A DNA stretch of 64,000 nt from Ignavibacteriales bacterium (lineage in GTDB: Bacteria > Bacteroidota > Ignavibacteria > Ignavibacteriales > Ignavibacteriaceae): positions 149,988 through 213,987 of the forward strand of contig JADJNX010000006.1 in assembly GCA_016714125.1 (NCBI GenBank). Reading direction: 5' to 3'. The notes below the pieces were generated by a model, which did no database searches, was not told the origin of the DNA, and worked only from the letters and a program-made list of their open reading frames with translations. Shown piece by piece: positions 35,086 through 45,900 of the stretch. Made by a program: the position numbers and the translations under genes. Positions within the stretch are counted from its first letter, which is position 1. Each line of letters starts with the position of its first letter.

Positions 35086-35787
35086 TTAATTGACAGTCAG
35101 AATGAGGTAAATACCCCCCAAAATGACAAGGACACCACAGACTCGTTTAACCCAAAGCAGGGTTTTTGAATCGTCCGCAAAATTAAGATATTTCTGCACT
35201 ACGGTTGTAAGGCTGCCGGCTGCTACGATGACACCAATATGTCCAAGGCTAAAAGCTGCGAGCAATCCTATTGACAGCGGCAGATTCTCTCCGGCGGTTG
35301 AGAACACAACCCCGAGAATTGGTGCCATGAAGGCAAAAGTGCAGGGACCAAGTCCAATACCAAATAACAGGCCCAGCACAAGTGCAGCCCACAATCCCGT
35401 CGCCTTTGTTCCACTAAGAGTCATGGCATCCCATGGTAATTTAATGATATCCATCAGATAAAGTCCAACAACAAAAAAGACACCTGCCACGAGATAGTTT
35501 CCATATTGACCAACATCACCCAACAACCTTCCCATAAGTGCGGTAATCAAACCGATTAATGCAATTGTTATGAGAATACCGATAGAAAATACAAGTGCTA
35601 TCAGAAAGATTTTTTTCCCGGAGAGTTTCCCCCTCGAGGAAATATACCCTATGATCAGAGGGATGCTTGAGAGATGGCACGGTGAGAGTAATATACTCAA
35701 GACACCCCAACCAAATGAAGCAAAAAGTGCAAGTCCTGTGTTTTCGTAAAGTGCTTCAGAAAGCCAGGTGAAAATTGTCTCAATCAT
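35086..35787 (-). CDS. ccdA: CcdA-type thiol-disulfide transporter
   Basis: A 233-residue protein with six membrane spans. The two redox cysteines occur in LLSPCHLSSIP (span 1) and GLGPCTFAFM (span 4), each next to Pro as required. It moves reducing equivalents from cytosolic thioredoxin to periplasmic thioredoxin-like proteins. The gene begins 2 bases after the secreted thioredoxin stop, so the two act together, and both lie at the end of the arsenic operon. Confidence 0.9.
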   Translation of the reverse strand: MIETIFTWLSEALYENTGLALFASFGWGVLSILLSPCHLSSIPLIIGYISSRGKLSGKKIFLIALVFSIGILITIALIGLITALMGRLLGDVGQYGNYLVAGVFFVVGLYLMDIIKLPWDAMTLSGTKATGLWAALVLGLLFGIGLGPCTFAFMAPILGVVFSTAGENLPLSIGLLAAFSLGHIGVIVAAGSLTTVVQKYLNFADDSKTLLWVKRVCGVLVILGGIYLILTVN

Positions 35788-35789
35788 AA

Positions 35790-36163
35790 CTACTTCTTTT
35801 TCTTGAGTGGTTTGAGCCCTTTTTTCGTAAGAAGTTTGTCAATCTCTTTTTCAGGATAAAAACCTTCATGTCTGAAAAATTCTTTCCCTTGGAATCGAGA
35901 AAAACTTGAGTGGGGATCAGACTGATATCATATTGTTCGGCATATTTTTTTTGATCCTCTTTCCAGACATCATAAAAAATCACTTTTATCTGACTTCCAT
36001 ATTTCTCTTCAATTGATTTCATGATTGGCTGCATCTGTTTGCAAGGGATACAGTTGACAGATCCAAGTTCTACAAATGTAACTATGGGTTTATCTTTTTG
36101 GGAATAAGTTGACACAGTCATAAAAAGTGCCAAAAGGATAAAATATTTTAACAGGGATTTCAT
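35790..36163 (-). CDS. Exported thioredoxin-fold protein (frameshifted)
   Basis: A signal peptide (KSLLKYFILLALFMTVSTYSQ) and a thioredoxin fold with the redox motif NCIPC and the cis-Pro loop SLIPTQ. A missing G near 35885 shifts the frame; restored, the end reads DSKGKEFFRHEGFYPEKEIDKLL and stops at 35790. A TTG at 36175 is also possible, but the ATG at 36163 gives a standard signal peptide. It is the likely periplasmic partner of CcdA. Confidence 0.85.
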
Positions 36164-36202
36164 TTTTAATTCCAATATTTAATTTTTAGTGTTGACAAAA
36201 AA

Positions 36203-37285
36203 TCACGGACACACATCGGGTGGTTTTACGGTTCCTTCTTCCACCTCACCAAAATATTTCTTTTGGAGCCATAGAGAGACATTAACTAGACCAATCAACA
36301 CTGGGACCTCCACCAGCGGCCCAATTACTGCTGCAAATGCTTCACCAGAGTGAATACCAAATACGGCTATTGCAACTGCTATTGCAAGCTCAAAATTGTT
36401 GCTGGCGGCTGTAAAAGAGAGGGTTGCAGTTTTGGAATAATCTGCTCCAACTTTTTTTCCCATATAAAATGAGATAAAAAACATCACTATAAAATAGATC
36501 ACAAGGGGAATCGCAATTCGAACCACATCAAGAGGAATTTTAACTATGAATTCACCTTTCAGTGAAAACATAACCATGATTGTAAATAGAAGTGCAATCA
36601 AGGTGATTGGACTGATTTTTGGGATAAACTTTTTTTCATACCATTCTTTTCCAAATGTTTTTAATCCAACAAACCGGGTAATCATACCTGCAAAAAATGG
36701 AATTCCGAGATAAATTAAAACACTTTCAGCTATTTGTCCAATTGTTATATTCACCTTAAATGTCTGTAATCCAAACCATTCCGGAAGAACAGTTAAAAAT
36801 ACCCATGCATAAAGAGAGAAAAAGAGAATTTGGAAAATGGAGTTGAATGCAACAAGTCCCGCGGCATATTCAGTGTCACCTTTTGCAAGTTCGTTCCAGA
36901 CTATCACCATTGCGATACATCTTGCAAGCCCTATCATAATCAGCCCTGCCATATAGTGGGGATAATCCTGCAGGAATACGATGGCAAGCAAAAACATCAA
37001 AACAGGACCAATTATCCAGTTCTGCACAAGTGAGAGGATTAACACCTTAACATTTCTGAAAACATCGGGGAGTTCTTCATATTTAACTTTTGCCAGAGGT
37101 GGATACATCATCAGAATTAGTCCGATGGCGATTGGTACATTGGTTGTTCCACTCTGATAAGAATTCCAAAAATCGACAACAGATGGGAATAAATATCCCG
37201 AGGCAACCCCGATTCCCATTGCAAGGAATATCCAGAGGGTTAAAAAACGATCGAGGAAAGAGAGTTTTTTTGTCAGAGAGCTCAT
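36203..37285 (-). CDS. acr3: Arsenite efflux permease ACR3
   Basis: A roughly 360-residue protein with ten membrane spans. LSFLDRFLTLWIFLAMGIGV, IGLILMMYPPLAKVKYEEL, the essential Cys in GLARCIAMVIVWNELAKGD, AFNSIFQ and NNFELAIAVAIAVFGI are diagnostic for ACR3 arsenite/H+ antiporters. A GTG three bases upstream of the ATG is an alternative start. It follows the ArsP-like permease by 14 to 17 bases in the operon. Ends with a Pro-Asp-Val-Cys-Pro tail. Confidence 0.95.
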   Translation of the reverse strand: MSSLTKKLSFLDRFLTLWIFLAMGIGVASGYLFPSVVDFWNSYQSGTTNVPIAIGLILMMYPPLAKVKYEELPDVFRNVKVLILSLVQNWIIGPVLMFLLAIVFLQDYPHYMAGLIMIGLARCIAMVIVWNELAKGDTEYAAGLVAFNSIFQILFFSLYAWVFLTVLPEWFGLQTFKVNITIGQIAESVLIYLGIPFFAGMITRFVGLKTFGKEWYEKKFIPKISPITLIALLFTIMVMFSLKGEFIVKIPLDVVRIAIPLVIYFIVMFFISFYMGKKVGADYSKTATLSFTAASNNFELAIAVAIAVFGIHSGEAFAAVIGPLVEVPVLIGLVNVSLWLQKKYFGEVEEGTVKPPDVCP

Positions 37286-37301
37286 CACAAGTTCCGGTTA
37301 G

Positions 37302-38313
37302 TTAAAAAATAAAGTTGAATAAAAATCCGGTCAGCATTATTCCCGTACCGACAACACCCACAAAAGTGAGGATTAATTGTATTTTAAGTACTTTTTTAAG
37401 GATTATCATTTCGGGCAAAGAAAGCGCAATCACCGACATCATAAAAGCCAAAACTGTACCGAGTGAAGCACCTTTTTCGAGCAGTGCCTGCACAATTGGA
37501 ATTATTCCTGCAGCGTTTGAATACATCGGTATTCCAATCAAAACAGAAAGGGGAACCGACCACCAGGCTGATTTTCCCATAAATGAAGCCATAAAGTCTT
37601 CAGGTACATATCCATGAATCCCAGCTCCAACTGCTATTCCGATGACAACATAAACCCATACCTTAGCCACTATCTCCTTTACTGCTTCGATACCCTTATC
37701 GATTCTTTCAGCGAAAGAGATTTTTCTTCTTCAACATCACCGTTATTCGTTTTTATCTGATAAACCCAGCTTTCAACATATTTTTCGAGACCAAGTTTTC
37801 CTATAATAAAACCGGCAAAGATTGCGATGAAGAGTCCGGATGTAACATAAATCAGAGCGGTTTTCCAGCCAAAGAGTCCAAAAAGGAGAACAACAGCTAC
37901 TTCATTAACCATTGGTGCGGCAATCAAAAAAGAAAAAGTGACACCCAGGGGGACTCCACTCTCTATAAATCCCAAGAAGAGAGGAATGGCTGAGCATGAG
38001 CAGAACGGAGTAACCACACCCAAAAGGCTTGCCATTATATTCCCAAGGAATTGTTTTTTACCACCGAGAAGTTTTCTTGTGCGTTCAGGGAGAACCACGA
38101 TCGGATAATGCCCACAACAAAAACCACTATGGTAAGCAGAAGAAGAACTTTGGGCACTTCATATATGAAAAAATGGATCGAGGAGGTAAGATGTGTTCCT
38201 TTTTCCAACCCGATCAAATCATAAACGATGAAGTCGGTAATAGTCGTCAGGTTAAAGTAGATCAAAACCCACACTATCACGGCTATGGGAATTGCGATGA
38301 GTTTTTTATTCAT
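37302..38313 (-). CDS. Permease of the DUF318/ArsP family (two frameshifts)
   Basis: Three in-line parts: start NKKLIAIPIAVIVWVLIYFN to GIIRSWFS (frame slip near 38090), then PERTRKLLGGKKQFLG and VTPFCSCSAIPLFLGFIESGVPLG...LIAAPMVNE (second slip near 37725 in GAAAAATC), then SFAERIDKGIEAVKEIVAKVWVYVVIG to GFLFNFIF. The TPFCSCS motif is the DUF318 hallmark. ArsP members export organoarsenicals; within an ars operon a role in arsenic export is likely. Joined length about 337 residues. Confidence 0.85.
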
Positions 38314-38315
38314 TT

Positions 38316-38561
38316 TTAGTTGCTGTTTTCGGTGATCCAGTGTTTTAGAGTTTCTTTTGTGGGGAGTTTACCAGCGGAAACAATTTTCCCGTTAATTTCA
38401 AGACCCGGAGTTGACATTATTCCTGATTTCATGATTTCCATCAAATCGGTTACTTTTTCAATGTTTGCATTAAGATTCATTTCAGCTACTGCATCGTAGC
38501 AGAGTTGTTCGAGTTTTTTACAGTTTGCGCAACCGCTTCCATATACTTTAATAGTTGTCAT
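38316..38561 (-). CDS. Small redox-active disulfide protein (thioredoxin family)
   Basis: An 81-residue thioredoxin-like protein: IKVYGSGCANCKKLEQL with CxxC at residues 10-13, MSTPGLEINGKIVSAGKLPT with the cis-Pro. This is the TIGR00412-type 'redox-active disulfide protein 2', frequent beside DUF318 permeases. It lies between arsC and the permease, separated by 2 and 12 bases. It may supply thiols to the arsenate reductase (inference). Confidence 0.85.
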   Translation of the reverse strand: MTTIKVYGSGCANCKKLEQLCYDAVAEMNLNANIEKVTDLMEIMKSGIMSTPGLEINGKIVSAGKLPTKETLKHWITENSN

Positions 38562-38573
38562 TTTGTGTATTCC

Positions 38574-39214
38574 TTATAAATTGCCGCCAATTATGGCAGC
38601 AGATTTTGAAAACAGATAATCCATCTCAGATGCTATCTGGATAGATCTTTCATTATATTTTTCCTCTTCGAGAGGAGTATCATCAAACTTTTTTGGGTCT
38701 TCATATCGCACGGGGAATCTCTTCTCAGCTCCCGGGATAAAAGGACAGGCTTCATCTGCATCGGAACAGGTCATTACAGCAGCAAAATCCTTTTGGGCAT
38801 TTTCAGGGTGGTCATACACTTTTGAAAAGCAGTTGATTGGTTGATATTCATCTGAAAAGTGACAGAATAAACAGGATTAGTATCATCACCCCCGGCTGTG
38901 ATGTTAAATCCCTGATCCTTCAGGCATTTAACAGCTCTTGGGTTAAAAGCGGTAGCTTCTGTTCCCCCTGAGAAGCAATAAACCTCTTGTAAACCGTAAA
39001 ATCCGGCAAAAAACTGTGCCCAGATTTGAGAGAGGTGACTTCGTCTTGAGTTATGTGTGCAGATGAAGATCAGATTTACCGGGAGACCTTTGATTCGTTT
39101 ATCCGCTATGTACTGTGCAAATTTGTCCAGAAGGTCGATTCTCTCCGGGGGGATATTGTTCCCGGCTGATTTAACAGCAAGAAGTGTCTGTTCAATTTTT
39201 GGATAAATGTTCAT
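38574..39214 (-). CDS. arsC: Arsenate reductase, low-molecular-weight phosphatase type (frameshifted)
   Basis: An N-terminal extension of about 50 residues precedes NLIFICTHNSRRSHLSQIWA, the Cys-x5-Arg phosphate loop. At about 38855 a T is lacking; restored, the text reads YSVTFSDEYQPINCFSKVYDHPENAQKDFAAVMTC-SDADEAC, giving the resolving cysteines of the C-terminal half (TCSDADEACPF). Thioredoxin-coupled arsenate reductases have this pattern. Joined length about 213 residues. An ArsR-type palindrome overlaps the region just before its start. Confidence 0.85.
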
Positions 39215-39218
39215 ATCG

Positions 39219-39236
39219 TTTCGTTAATTACCGAAA
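39219..39236 (-). promoter_or_regulatory. Second ArsR operator candidate, between arsR and arsC
   Basis: TTTCGTTAATTACCGAAA is palindromic except for one position and matches the operator at 39601-39620. It lies 5 bases before the arsC start codon and 15 bases after the arsR stop, suggesting internal regulation of the operon. Confidence 0.55.
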
Positions 39237-39250
39237 TATTTGATAAAAAA

Positions 39251-39595
39251 TTATTTTGCACACAATGAAATTCTGTCAGCTTGTTGAACTTTTTCTTTAT
39301 CACTCTGAATGGCGACTTCATCAGCTATCCAAAAATCAAGTGAAGAGAGAAGTGCGGAGATTCTTTTATCGGTGGGATTGGGGTGAATTTCATAATTAAC
39401 CCATTTACCATCTTTTTCTTCTATTATGAAGCCATACTCCTTTAATATTTTCAGGTGTTGGGAAACTGTGGAGGGAGCAAGCTCGAGAACATCGGTTATC
39501 TCACAAACGCACAGCGGTTTAATCTGAAGCATTTTGAGAATCCGAAGCCGGTTTGGATCTGAGAGAATTTTAAAGAATTTTGTTTTATCTTCCAT
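39251..39595 (-). CDS. arsR: ArsR-family arsenic-responsive repressor
   Basis: A 114-residue winged helix-turn-helix protein: FFKILSDPNRLRILKML, the As(III)-binding PLCVCEITDVL (Cys-Val-Cys) in the recognition-region helix, and STVSQHLKILKEYGFI as recognition helix. First gene of the leftward ars operon. A 20-base palindrome (39601-39620) directly upstream is the expected autoregulatory operator. Confidence 0.93.
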   Translation of the reverse strand: MEDKTKFFKILSDPNRLRILKMLQIKPLCVCEITDVLELAPSTVSQHLKILKEYGFIIEEKDGKWVNYEIHPNPTDKRISALLSSLDFWIADEVAIQSDKEKVQQADRISLCAK

Positions 39596-39600
39596 AAATC

Positions 39601-39620
39601 ATTTCGTTAGTTAACGAAAT
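39601..39620 (-). promoter_or_regulatory. ArsR operator, perfect 9-bp inverted repeat
   Basis: ATTTCGTTAGTTAACGAAAT: ATTTCGTTA and TAACGAAAT are exact reverse complements around GT. It begins 5 bases upstream of the arsR ATG, and TATATTTC next to it could be the -7 element. A similar site lies before arsC. Confidence 0.75.
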
Positions 39621-39624
39621 ATAA

Positions 39625-39662
39625 GAAAATTATTTCAATTCTATTGAACTGAAATAATTTTC
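39625..39662 (-). terminator. Long hairpin between the T9SS gene and arsR
   Basis: GAAAATTATTTCA (39625-39637) and TGAAATAATTTTC (39650-39662) are perfect 13-bp complements around a 12-base loop. It lies 30 bases after the stop of the T9SS gene on the minus strand. AT-rich and without a strong U tract, so a weak terminator or an insulator; it could also be part of the arsR promoter region. Confidence 0.45.
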
Positions 39663-39691
39663 AAAGGATTGGAAGACAAAATATTGGGGTT

Positions 39692-41922
39692 TTATTTCAA
39701 CAGGAGCATTTTGATACTTCTTCTCTGCCCGGCAAAGGTGACATTTAAGATATAAACACCTGAAGGGAGATGAGAACCATCAAATTTGATTATGTGGTGT
39801 CCTTGTTGTATAAACTCCGGTTGCTGTGAATGGACGAATTCACCCATAATGTTATAAACAGAAACTTTCACAATTCCGGATTCAGGCAGATAATAACTGA
39901 TACTGGTTGAGGGATTAAAAGGATTTGGCCAGTTTTGAGAAAGCTCAAACTCTGTCGGGATTTGGAAGAAAGGGTTAACTTCTTTGACATCCAACGGTTG
40001 TCCGCCAAAATTATTAGTTACATACATTTCATCTGTAGTGGCTAAGAAGAGTTTGTTTGGTTCGGCGACACTTATAAATTCCGGGGCATAAATATTGTCG
40101 GTCCAGTAAACCCCGTACCAATTTTGACCACCATTAGTCGTTACTTTAACCGGAAAAGAATTGATGTTGGTCCTCAAGATTACATAACCGGTATCCTTTG
40201 AGATAAAATCAGCATCTATTATTGTAGTGACGTCGAACAATTTTGAGTGCCAATTTTTCCCGCTGTTGGTGGTAGTATGAATAGAATTCCCTGATTTAAC
40301 TGCGACCGTTGAGTCATTAAAACTTCTGATTACTCCATAGGGTTTTGGTTCTTCGGTTAGAGATGGGTTGCTGTACATTGGTATCCCTTTCCAGCTTCTG
40401 CCTCCTTGAGTAATCCTAACCACATTCCCGTTTAAGATCCCAAATCCTGTTGAGTCATTATGCATATAAATACTGGAAAGATAATAACCGTTATCATAGC
40501 GATGGACTAATTCCCATCTTTGACCGTTATTTGTACTCTTCCAAAGGTTGGAACCGGAAAAACTGCCTTGGATGGAATCAGAGCAAACAAATATTGTTGA
40601 ATCACCATACTTATACAGATATCGGGGTGATTGTGAACCTGAGTTAGATTTAAAAACAGTGGTATATCCGGTTTCAGGAGTAAATCTCAATACTTTCTTC
40701 TCCCCCTTGGACTACAAAGAGTACCGAGTTACGGCTCTCAGGATATATACTACCTGAGAATCCGTTAAAAGGTTCAAACGGCACCTTTTCACTCCAGGTT
40801 AAACCACAGTCAGATGTCGAGACTAAATAATGTCCTACACTACCTCTGTAAATAATTTGCCCTTCAAGGCTATTAAAAAATTTAAAACTATATATCCAAT
40901 CAACATAGTTGGGTTCAACAGGGGTAAAAGTGTGTCCTCCATCATTTGAGACCGATAAATGGTCGAGTGAATCTCCGTAAGTAACGGCAATCACTTTCGA
41001 GCGGGACGCAAATGAGAGATCGTCAATACGGGTACCCGCAGAAAATTGATGCAGCAATTCATGACTCGAAAAGTAGTTTCTGTAGAGACGCAGTTGTAAA
41101 GTTGTGAGATTATAAACATAAACCGAGTCAGGGGAGGTCATGTGAAAAATCCTCAACACATCTGTTGAAGTGTGTACCTGCGACCATGTCACACCTGAAT
41201 TTGTAGTTTGATAGACTACATTACCGGATGAATAGAATGCATTACCGTTACCCCACAATAAGGCGATATCATCAATATTGCTTCGAGGAAGAATCTGGCT
41301 CGACCAGGTTGCGCCTGTATCGGTAGAAGTCAGTAGATTGACGCCATTTCGTGCGGTCATGTTGCCGTTTGGAAAGATTGCGATTGCCACATATCCGCTG
41401 GAATTCGTCGGCATATTTTTTTCAGTCCAGGTGTTTCCGGAATCAAGAGTGAAATGAACCTTTCCCTGTGAGAAGTATATCCCTTCCAGTGGGGAAGAGA
41501 ACACCATGCGGGATGTATTGGAGCCAGGCAGGACGCTCCAAGTGTTCCCTGTATCTCTGGAGACATAGTGGCTTTGTTGTCCTTTAAGAATATAGTTGAA
41601 GGACCGGTCAGTTGAATTTTTTAATAGACTGCCATTGCGCCCCGACCGGAAAGTCGTATGGTTTATAAGACATTGTTTCCCATCCATCGCGGGAAACAAG
41701 CAATTCGGATGAAAATCCGGCAGCAACATATAATGTCGTATCCCAGGATGCAGTGGTAAAGATTGAATAGTTCTTAAATTTTGAGAATAGTCTGGTGTAT
41801 TGAGCAGTTGAAATGGATGTTAACAAGAGAATTAACAAAATTGAGGTAAGCGTTGTGCTGTAAATCTTTTCGGACAAGAATACTTTAAAGATTCTCTTCC
41901 TGTTTAATAATAAATAGTTCAC
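39692..41922 (-). CDS. Secreted BNR/YCF48-type repeat protein with T9SS sorting domain (two frameshifts)
   Basis: A protein of about 740 residues when joined. GTG start at 41922 follows GGGAGATATT; the signal region is ILLILLLTSISTAQ. Repeats of the sialidase/photosystem-stability kind are visible as VSRDTGNTWSVL, TLDSGNTWTEK, TSTDTGATWSSQ, TTNSGVTWSQV, STSDCGLTWSEK and TTNSGKNWHSK. Frame breaks lie near 41625 and 40685. The C-terminus is a T9SS sorting domain: LSQNWPNPFNPSTSISYYLP, ending GVYILNVTFAGQRRSIKMLLLK. Exported cell-surface protein of unknown ligand. Confidence 0.8.
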
Positions 41923-42100
41923 AATATCTCCCAATAAAAAATAATCTACAGAACAATATGTAATAAATCCTTGGATAAAAATCAAATCCCCCGATTTTGC
42001 CCTTACTGAGTGACCCCAATTTCCGTAATTTGCAAAAATGAAAGTCAAAGTTTACTCAACCAAATGTGAAACAAAAACCTTTTAAAGAAGTATAATCTTA

Positions 42101-42971
42101 GTGAAATCAATCTTATTTGCCTGTTTTTCGATGTTATTTGTCATTTCGAATTTTGCTCAGCCGGGTGATTTCAGGATGGCGAGGGTTAAATATTCCGGTG
42201 GAAGCGACTGGTATAACGATCAGTCGGCAGATATAAATCTGTTAAAATTTCTGAAGGCGAATACCAACTTAAAGGTGGTGCCCGAATACAGATTTGTTGA
42301 TCTCGCAACGGATGAGATTTTTAGTTATCCCTTTTTGTTTATGACGGGGCATGGAAACATTGCACTTACTGACAAAGAAATTCTAAACCTTAGGCTTTAT
42401 CTGGAGAACGGTGGATTTTTGTATGTTGATGATGATTATGGTTTTGACAAAGGTTTCCGAAGGGAATTCAAAAAAGTTTTCCCGGGAGAAGAGTTAAGAG
42501 AACTTCCGTATAGCCACAAAATATACAAAGTGAAATATCTTTTTCCTGATGGACCACCAAAAACTCATAAACACGACGAAAAACCTGCTCAGGGATTTGG
42601 ATTATATATAAAGGGACGGATGGCACTTTATTACACTTATGAAAGTAACCCGGGTGACGGATGGGCTGACCCTGAAGTACACAACGACCCCGAAGCCAAA
42701 AGAATTGAAGCACTTCAATTTGGAACACTTCGGGGGGCCGCGGGGGGCGGGGGCCGGGCCGGTTGGGGCGCGGGCCCCGCTGGTGCGGGTTTCTCAAAAT
42801 ATCCTGTTACTTTGGGCGTGGCGTCTCTTCGGGCGGCGCCGTTGCAAAGTCCGCCGTGGGTTATTTTTGTTATTCCCGAAGGGCGGCTTTGGAAGAATTT
42901 GGGCTTCAAAATTGAAAATTGCTCCCTTATTAATCTTAGAAAGCATAGTTTTATTTGCACTTACACAATAG
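42101..42971 (+). CDS. DUF4159 domain protein interrupted by anomalous GC-rich insert
   Basis: GTG start and signal peptide (KSILFACFSMLFVISNFAQ). DUF4159 signatures: MARVKYSGGSDWYNDQSADINLLKFL, FSYPFLFMTGHGNIALTDKE, LRLYLENGGFLYVDDDYG, FRREFKKVFPGEEL and GDGWADPEVHNDPEAKRIEALQFG. After base 42724 the sequence becomes very GC-rich and loses similarity; IVLFALTQ with a TAG at 42969-42971 is the normal end of the family in another frame. The insert is about 220 bases. Usually found beside DUF4175 and MoxR/DUF58 genes, as here. Function unknown. Confidence 0.75.
42725..42945. other. GC-rich foreign or artefactual segment inside the DUF4159 gene
   Basis: The first 135 bases are almost pure G/C with poly-G and poly-C runs, in strong contrast to the AT-rich surroundings. 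It splits LQFG from IVLFALTQ of the same domain. No transposon ends, no target duplication and no coding function is evident. Confidence 0.55.
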
Positions 42972-42983
42972 GAATGAATCTTT

Positions 42984-45900
42984 TTGAATACCACAGTTAG
43001 ATACGACGAAATTTTAAAGAAACTTGCCAGGTTTGAGAACAAGCGGCTTTTGGCTGAACTTGCCTGGGGTGGTCAGATTGTGGCTATTACCTCTATGCTT
43101 TTGTTTACATTTTTTACATTTCTTGAGTACCTCTTCTTTTTCTCTCCCGGCGTACGCTCCGTTTTTTATTATACATGGCTCGGAATCACGGGTGGCTCTA
43201 TAGTTCATTTTGTTCTTACACCACTTTACAGGCGATATATTATTGTAGCCGCCAATCCTGTACGGTCTGCCCTTGAAGCCGGCAGTTACTTCCCCCAGGT
43301 AAAAGATGATTTGATGAATGTTATGCAGCTTGTGAAGGTTTCTGACAGAAGAGGATTTTCGGAGAAACTGGTTGCAGCCGCATTTGATGATATCTACGAC
43401 CGCATAAAAGTACTTGAATTTGGCAGTGCCGTTTCGTTCAAAAAGGCGAAAAAACTGTTGATTTTTACTCTCATCTCATTCATCCTTAGTGGGGGCTCCT
43501 TCACTTTTAGTTCAGGAATGAAAGATGCAGGATTAAGGATAATCGATCACAATAAACAATTTGTTCCACCGCAGAAATATTCATTTAATATAAAACCGGG
43601 AGATATTGAAGTCGCAAAGGGAGACAGCGTCATAGTTAGTGTTGTTGTTTCAGGTCCCGCGGCGAAATCGCTTGAACTTTATCATAAAGATGACTCACAA
43701 CCGGCTTTTATAAAAGAAGTGATCAAGGCGGGAAAGGACGGATCATTTTCCTTTGTCCTTCCATCAGTAAAATATACAACTGAATATTACGCCGCGATTG
43801 AAGACTCCAAAAGCATAACATATAAAATAACTGTTACCGATAAACCCCTGATCAGGGCATTTAAACTCCAGATAACTCCACCTGCTTATACAGGTGAAAG
43901 ACCAACCGAACAAACTGATAACGGCAATGTTTCCGGAATTAAAGGAACGGTAATTTCACTCTCCCTGGAATCAAATAAAGAACTTTCTTCAGCTTCCATC
44001 GAATTTATGGAGGGAATAAATATTCCGCTTACTGTGGATGGAACATCTGCCTCGGGGTCATTTAGAATTATGGGTGACAACGAATATGTCATCAAAATTT
44101 CTGACACCAAAGGTTACTCAAACATCTCACCGGTTAAATATACAATAAGAGCTTCTTATGATGCTTCTCCGGAAATTGTAGTTTTAAGTCCTGACTCAAC
44201 ACAGCCCTTCCTCGTAGTCAGAGGCAGGATATTTCTTTGATGATTTCGGATGATTTTGGTTTAGCGGGTTAAATCTTAACTACCGAATTTCGAAAAGTAA
44301 AGACACAAAGACCGTTCAGGCGAAATTTACACCAATTCCCGTCCCGTTTAACAAAAGTGTAAAAGAGACACAGACCTCGTATAACTGGAGTCTTGCTCAA
44401 CTTTTCCTCTCGCCTGGCGACGAAGTCACTTATTACCTCGAAGTATTTGATAACGATCAGGTATCGGGTCCAAAATCTGCAAAATCCAGAGAATATATTG
44501 TCCGTGTTCCAACCCTTGATGAGCTTTTTGCAACGGGTGAACAAAAACAGGATGAAATCCAAAAAGAACTTGCAGAAGTTTTAAAAGAAGCTGATGAACT
44601 TCAAAAAGACCTTGAAAAGGTAAGCAAAGAATTAAAAAGTGACAAAAAAGAGTTGAGTTTCGAGGAAAAGGAAAAACTTGAAAAGATGCTCGACAAGTTT
44701 GAAAAACTTCAGGAAAAGGCAGATCAACTTTCACAAAAAATGGAAGATGCCCAGGAAAATATGAAGGAGAACAATCTCCTTTCTCCCCAGACCATGGAAA
44801 AATATCAGGAACTCCAGAAAATGCTTCAGGATATCTCAACCGATGAGATGAAAAAACTGATGGAGAAAATGGCGAAAAATCTTGAGAATTTGAACCGTAA
44901 GGATGCTCAACAAAACCTTGAAAACATGAAAATGGACGAAGAAGCTTTTAAAAAGAGCATCGAAAGAACCTTAAATCTTCTTAAAAGAGTGCAGATTGAG
45001 CAGAAAATTGATGAGCTGATAAAAAGAGCTGAACAGCTTAATGATCAACTGGAAAAATTACAAAAAGAGACCCAAAACGCCGATCCCAAGGGGATGGAAG
45101 ATCTTGCAAAAAAACAGGATGAAGTTAAAGACCAGTTAAAAGACATGGAAAAAGAGATGCAGGATCTGCGTGACAAGATGAAAGATATGAAGGACATGCC
45201 TAATGAACAGGCGGAAAAACTTCAAAATGAACTTGAAAAACAGAAAAACGAAGAGCTTTCGGGAAGAAGCCAAAAGAATATGAAAAAGGGACAAAAGCAG
45301 CAGGCGATGCAAAACCAGCAGCAGATGTCAAAGAATATGAAAGAGATGAAAGAGGGGTTGGAGGAGCTTCAAAACTCAATTAACCAATCAAATCAGATGC
45401 AAACAATGGCTGATATGATGAAGATAATCAGCGATATTGTTGATCTCTCGAAGCAGCAGGAAAACCTTAAGAAAAAGACGCAGAACAGCAGCCCATCAGC
45501 ACTTTTAAGCCAGGAAATGCGTGAACAGGACAAAATCCAGAGGAATCTGGAGAAAATGTTGAGCAGGCTTAGTGATCTCGCCCAGAAAAGCTTTGCAGTC
45601 AGTCCCGAGATGGCAAAATCTCTCGGTGATGCAAGGAGAGATGAACAAATCCCTTGAGAATATGCAAAATCGCAATAACAAACAAGCAGCGGGGAATCAG
45701 GATCAGGCGATGGCTTCTCTTAATAAGGCTGCCGGAATGATGCAGGATGCAATGGCGCAGATGATGCAACAGGGCAACGGTGGTCAGGGAGGCATGATGT
45801 CGATGATGCAACAGTTGGGGCAGATGTCCGGTCAACAGATGTCTCTAAACCAGCAGGTTCAAGAGATGATGAAAGGAAACAACGGGAAAATGTCGCAGGA

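Noticed and set aside
42468..42960. Several overlapping frames in the GC-rich segment as small Pro/Gly/Arg-rich proteins
   Set aside because: Open frames arise from the lack of A/T in the insert; they have no starts with ribosome sites and no recognisable sequence.
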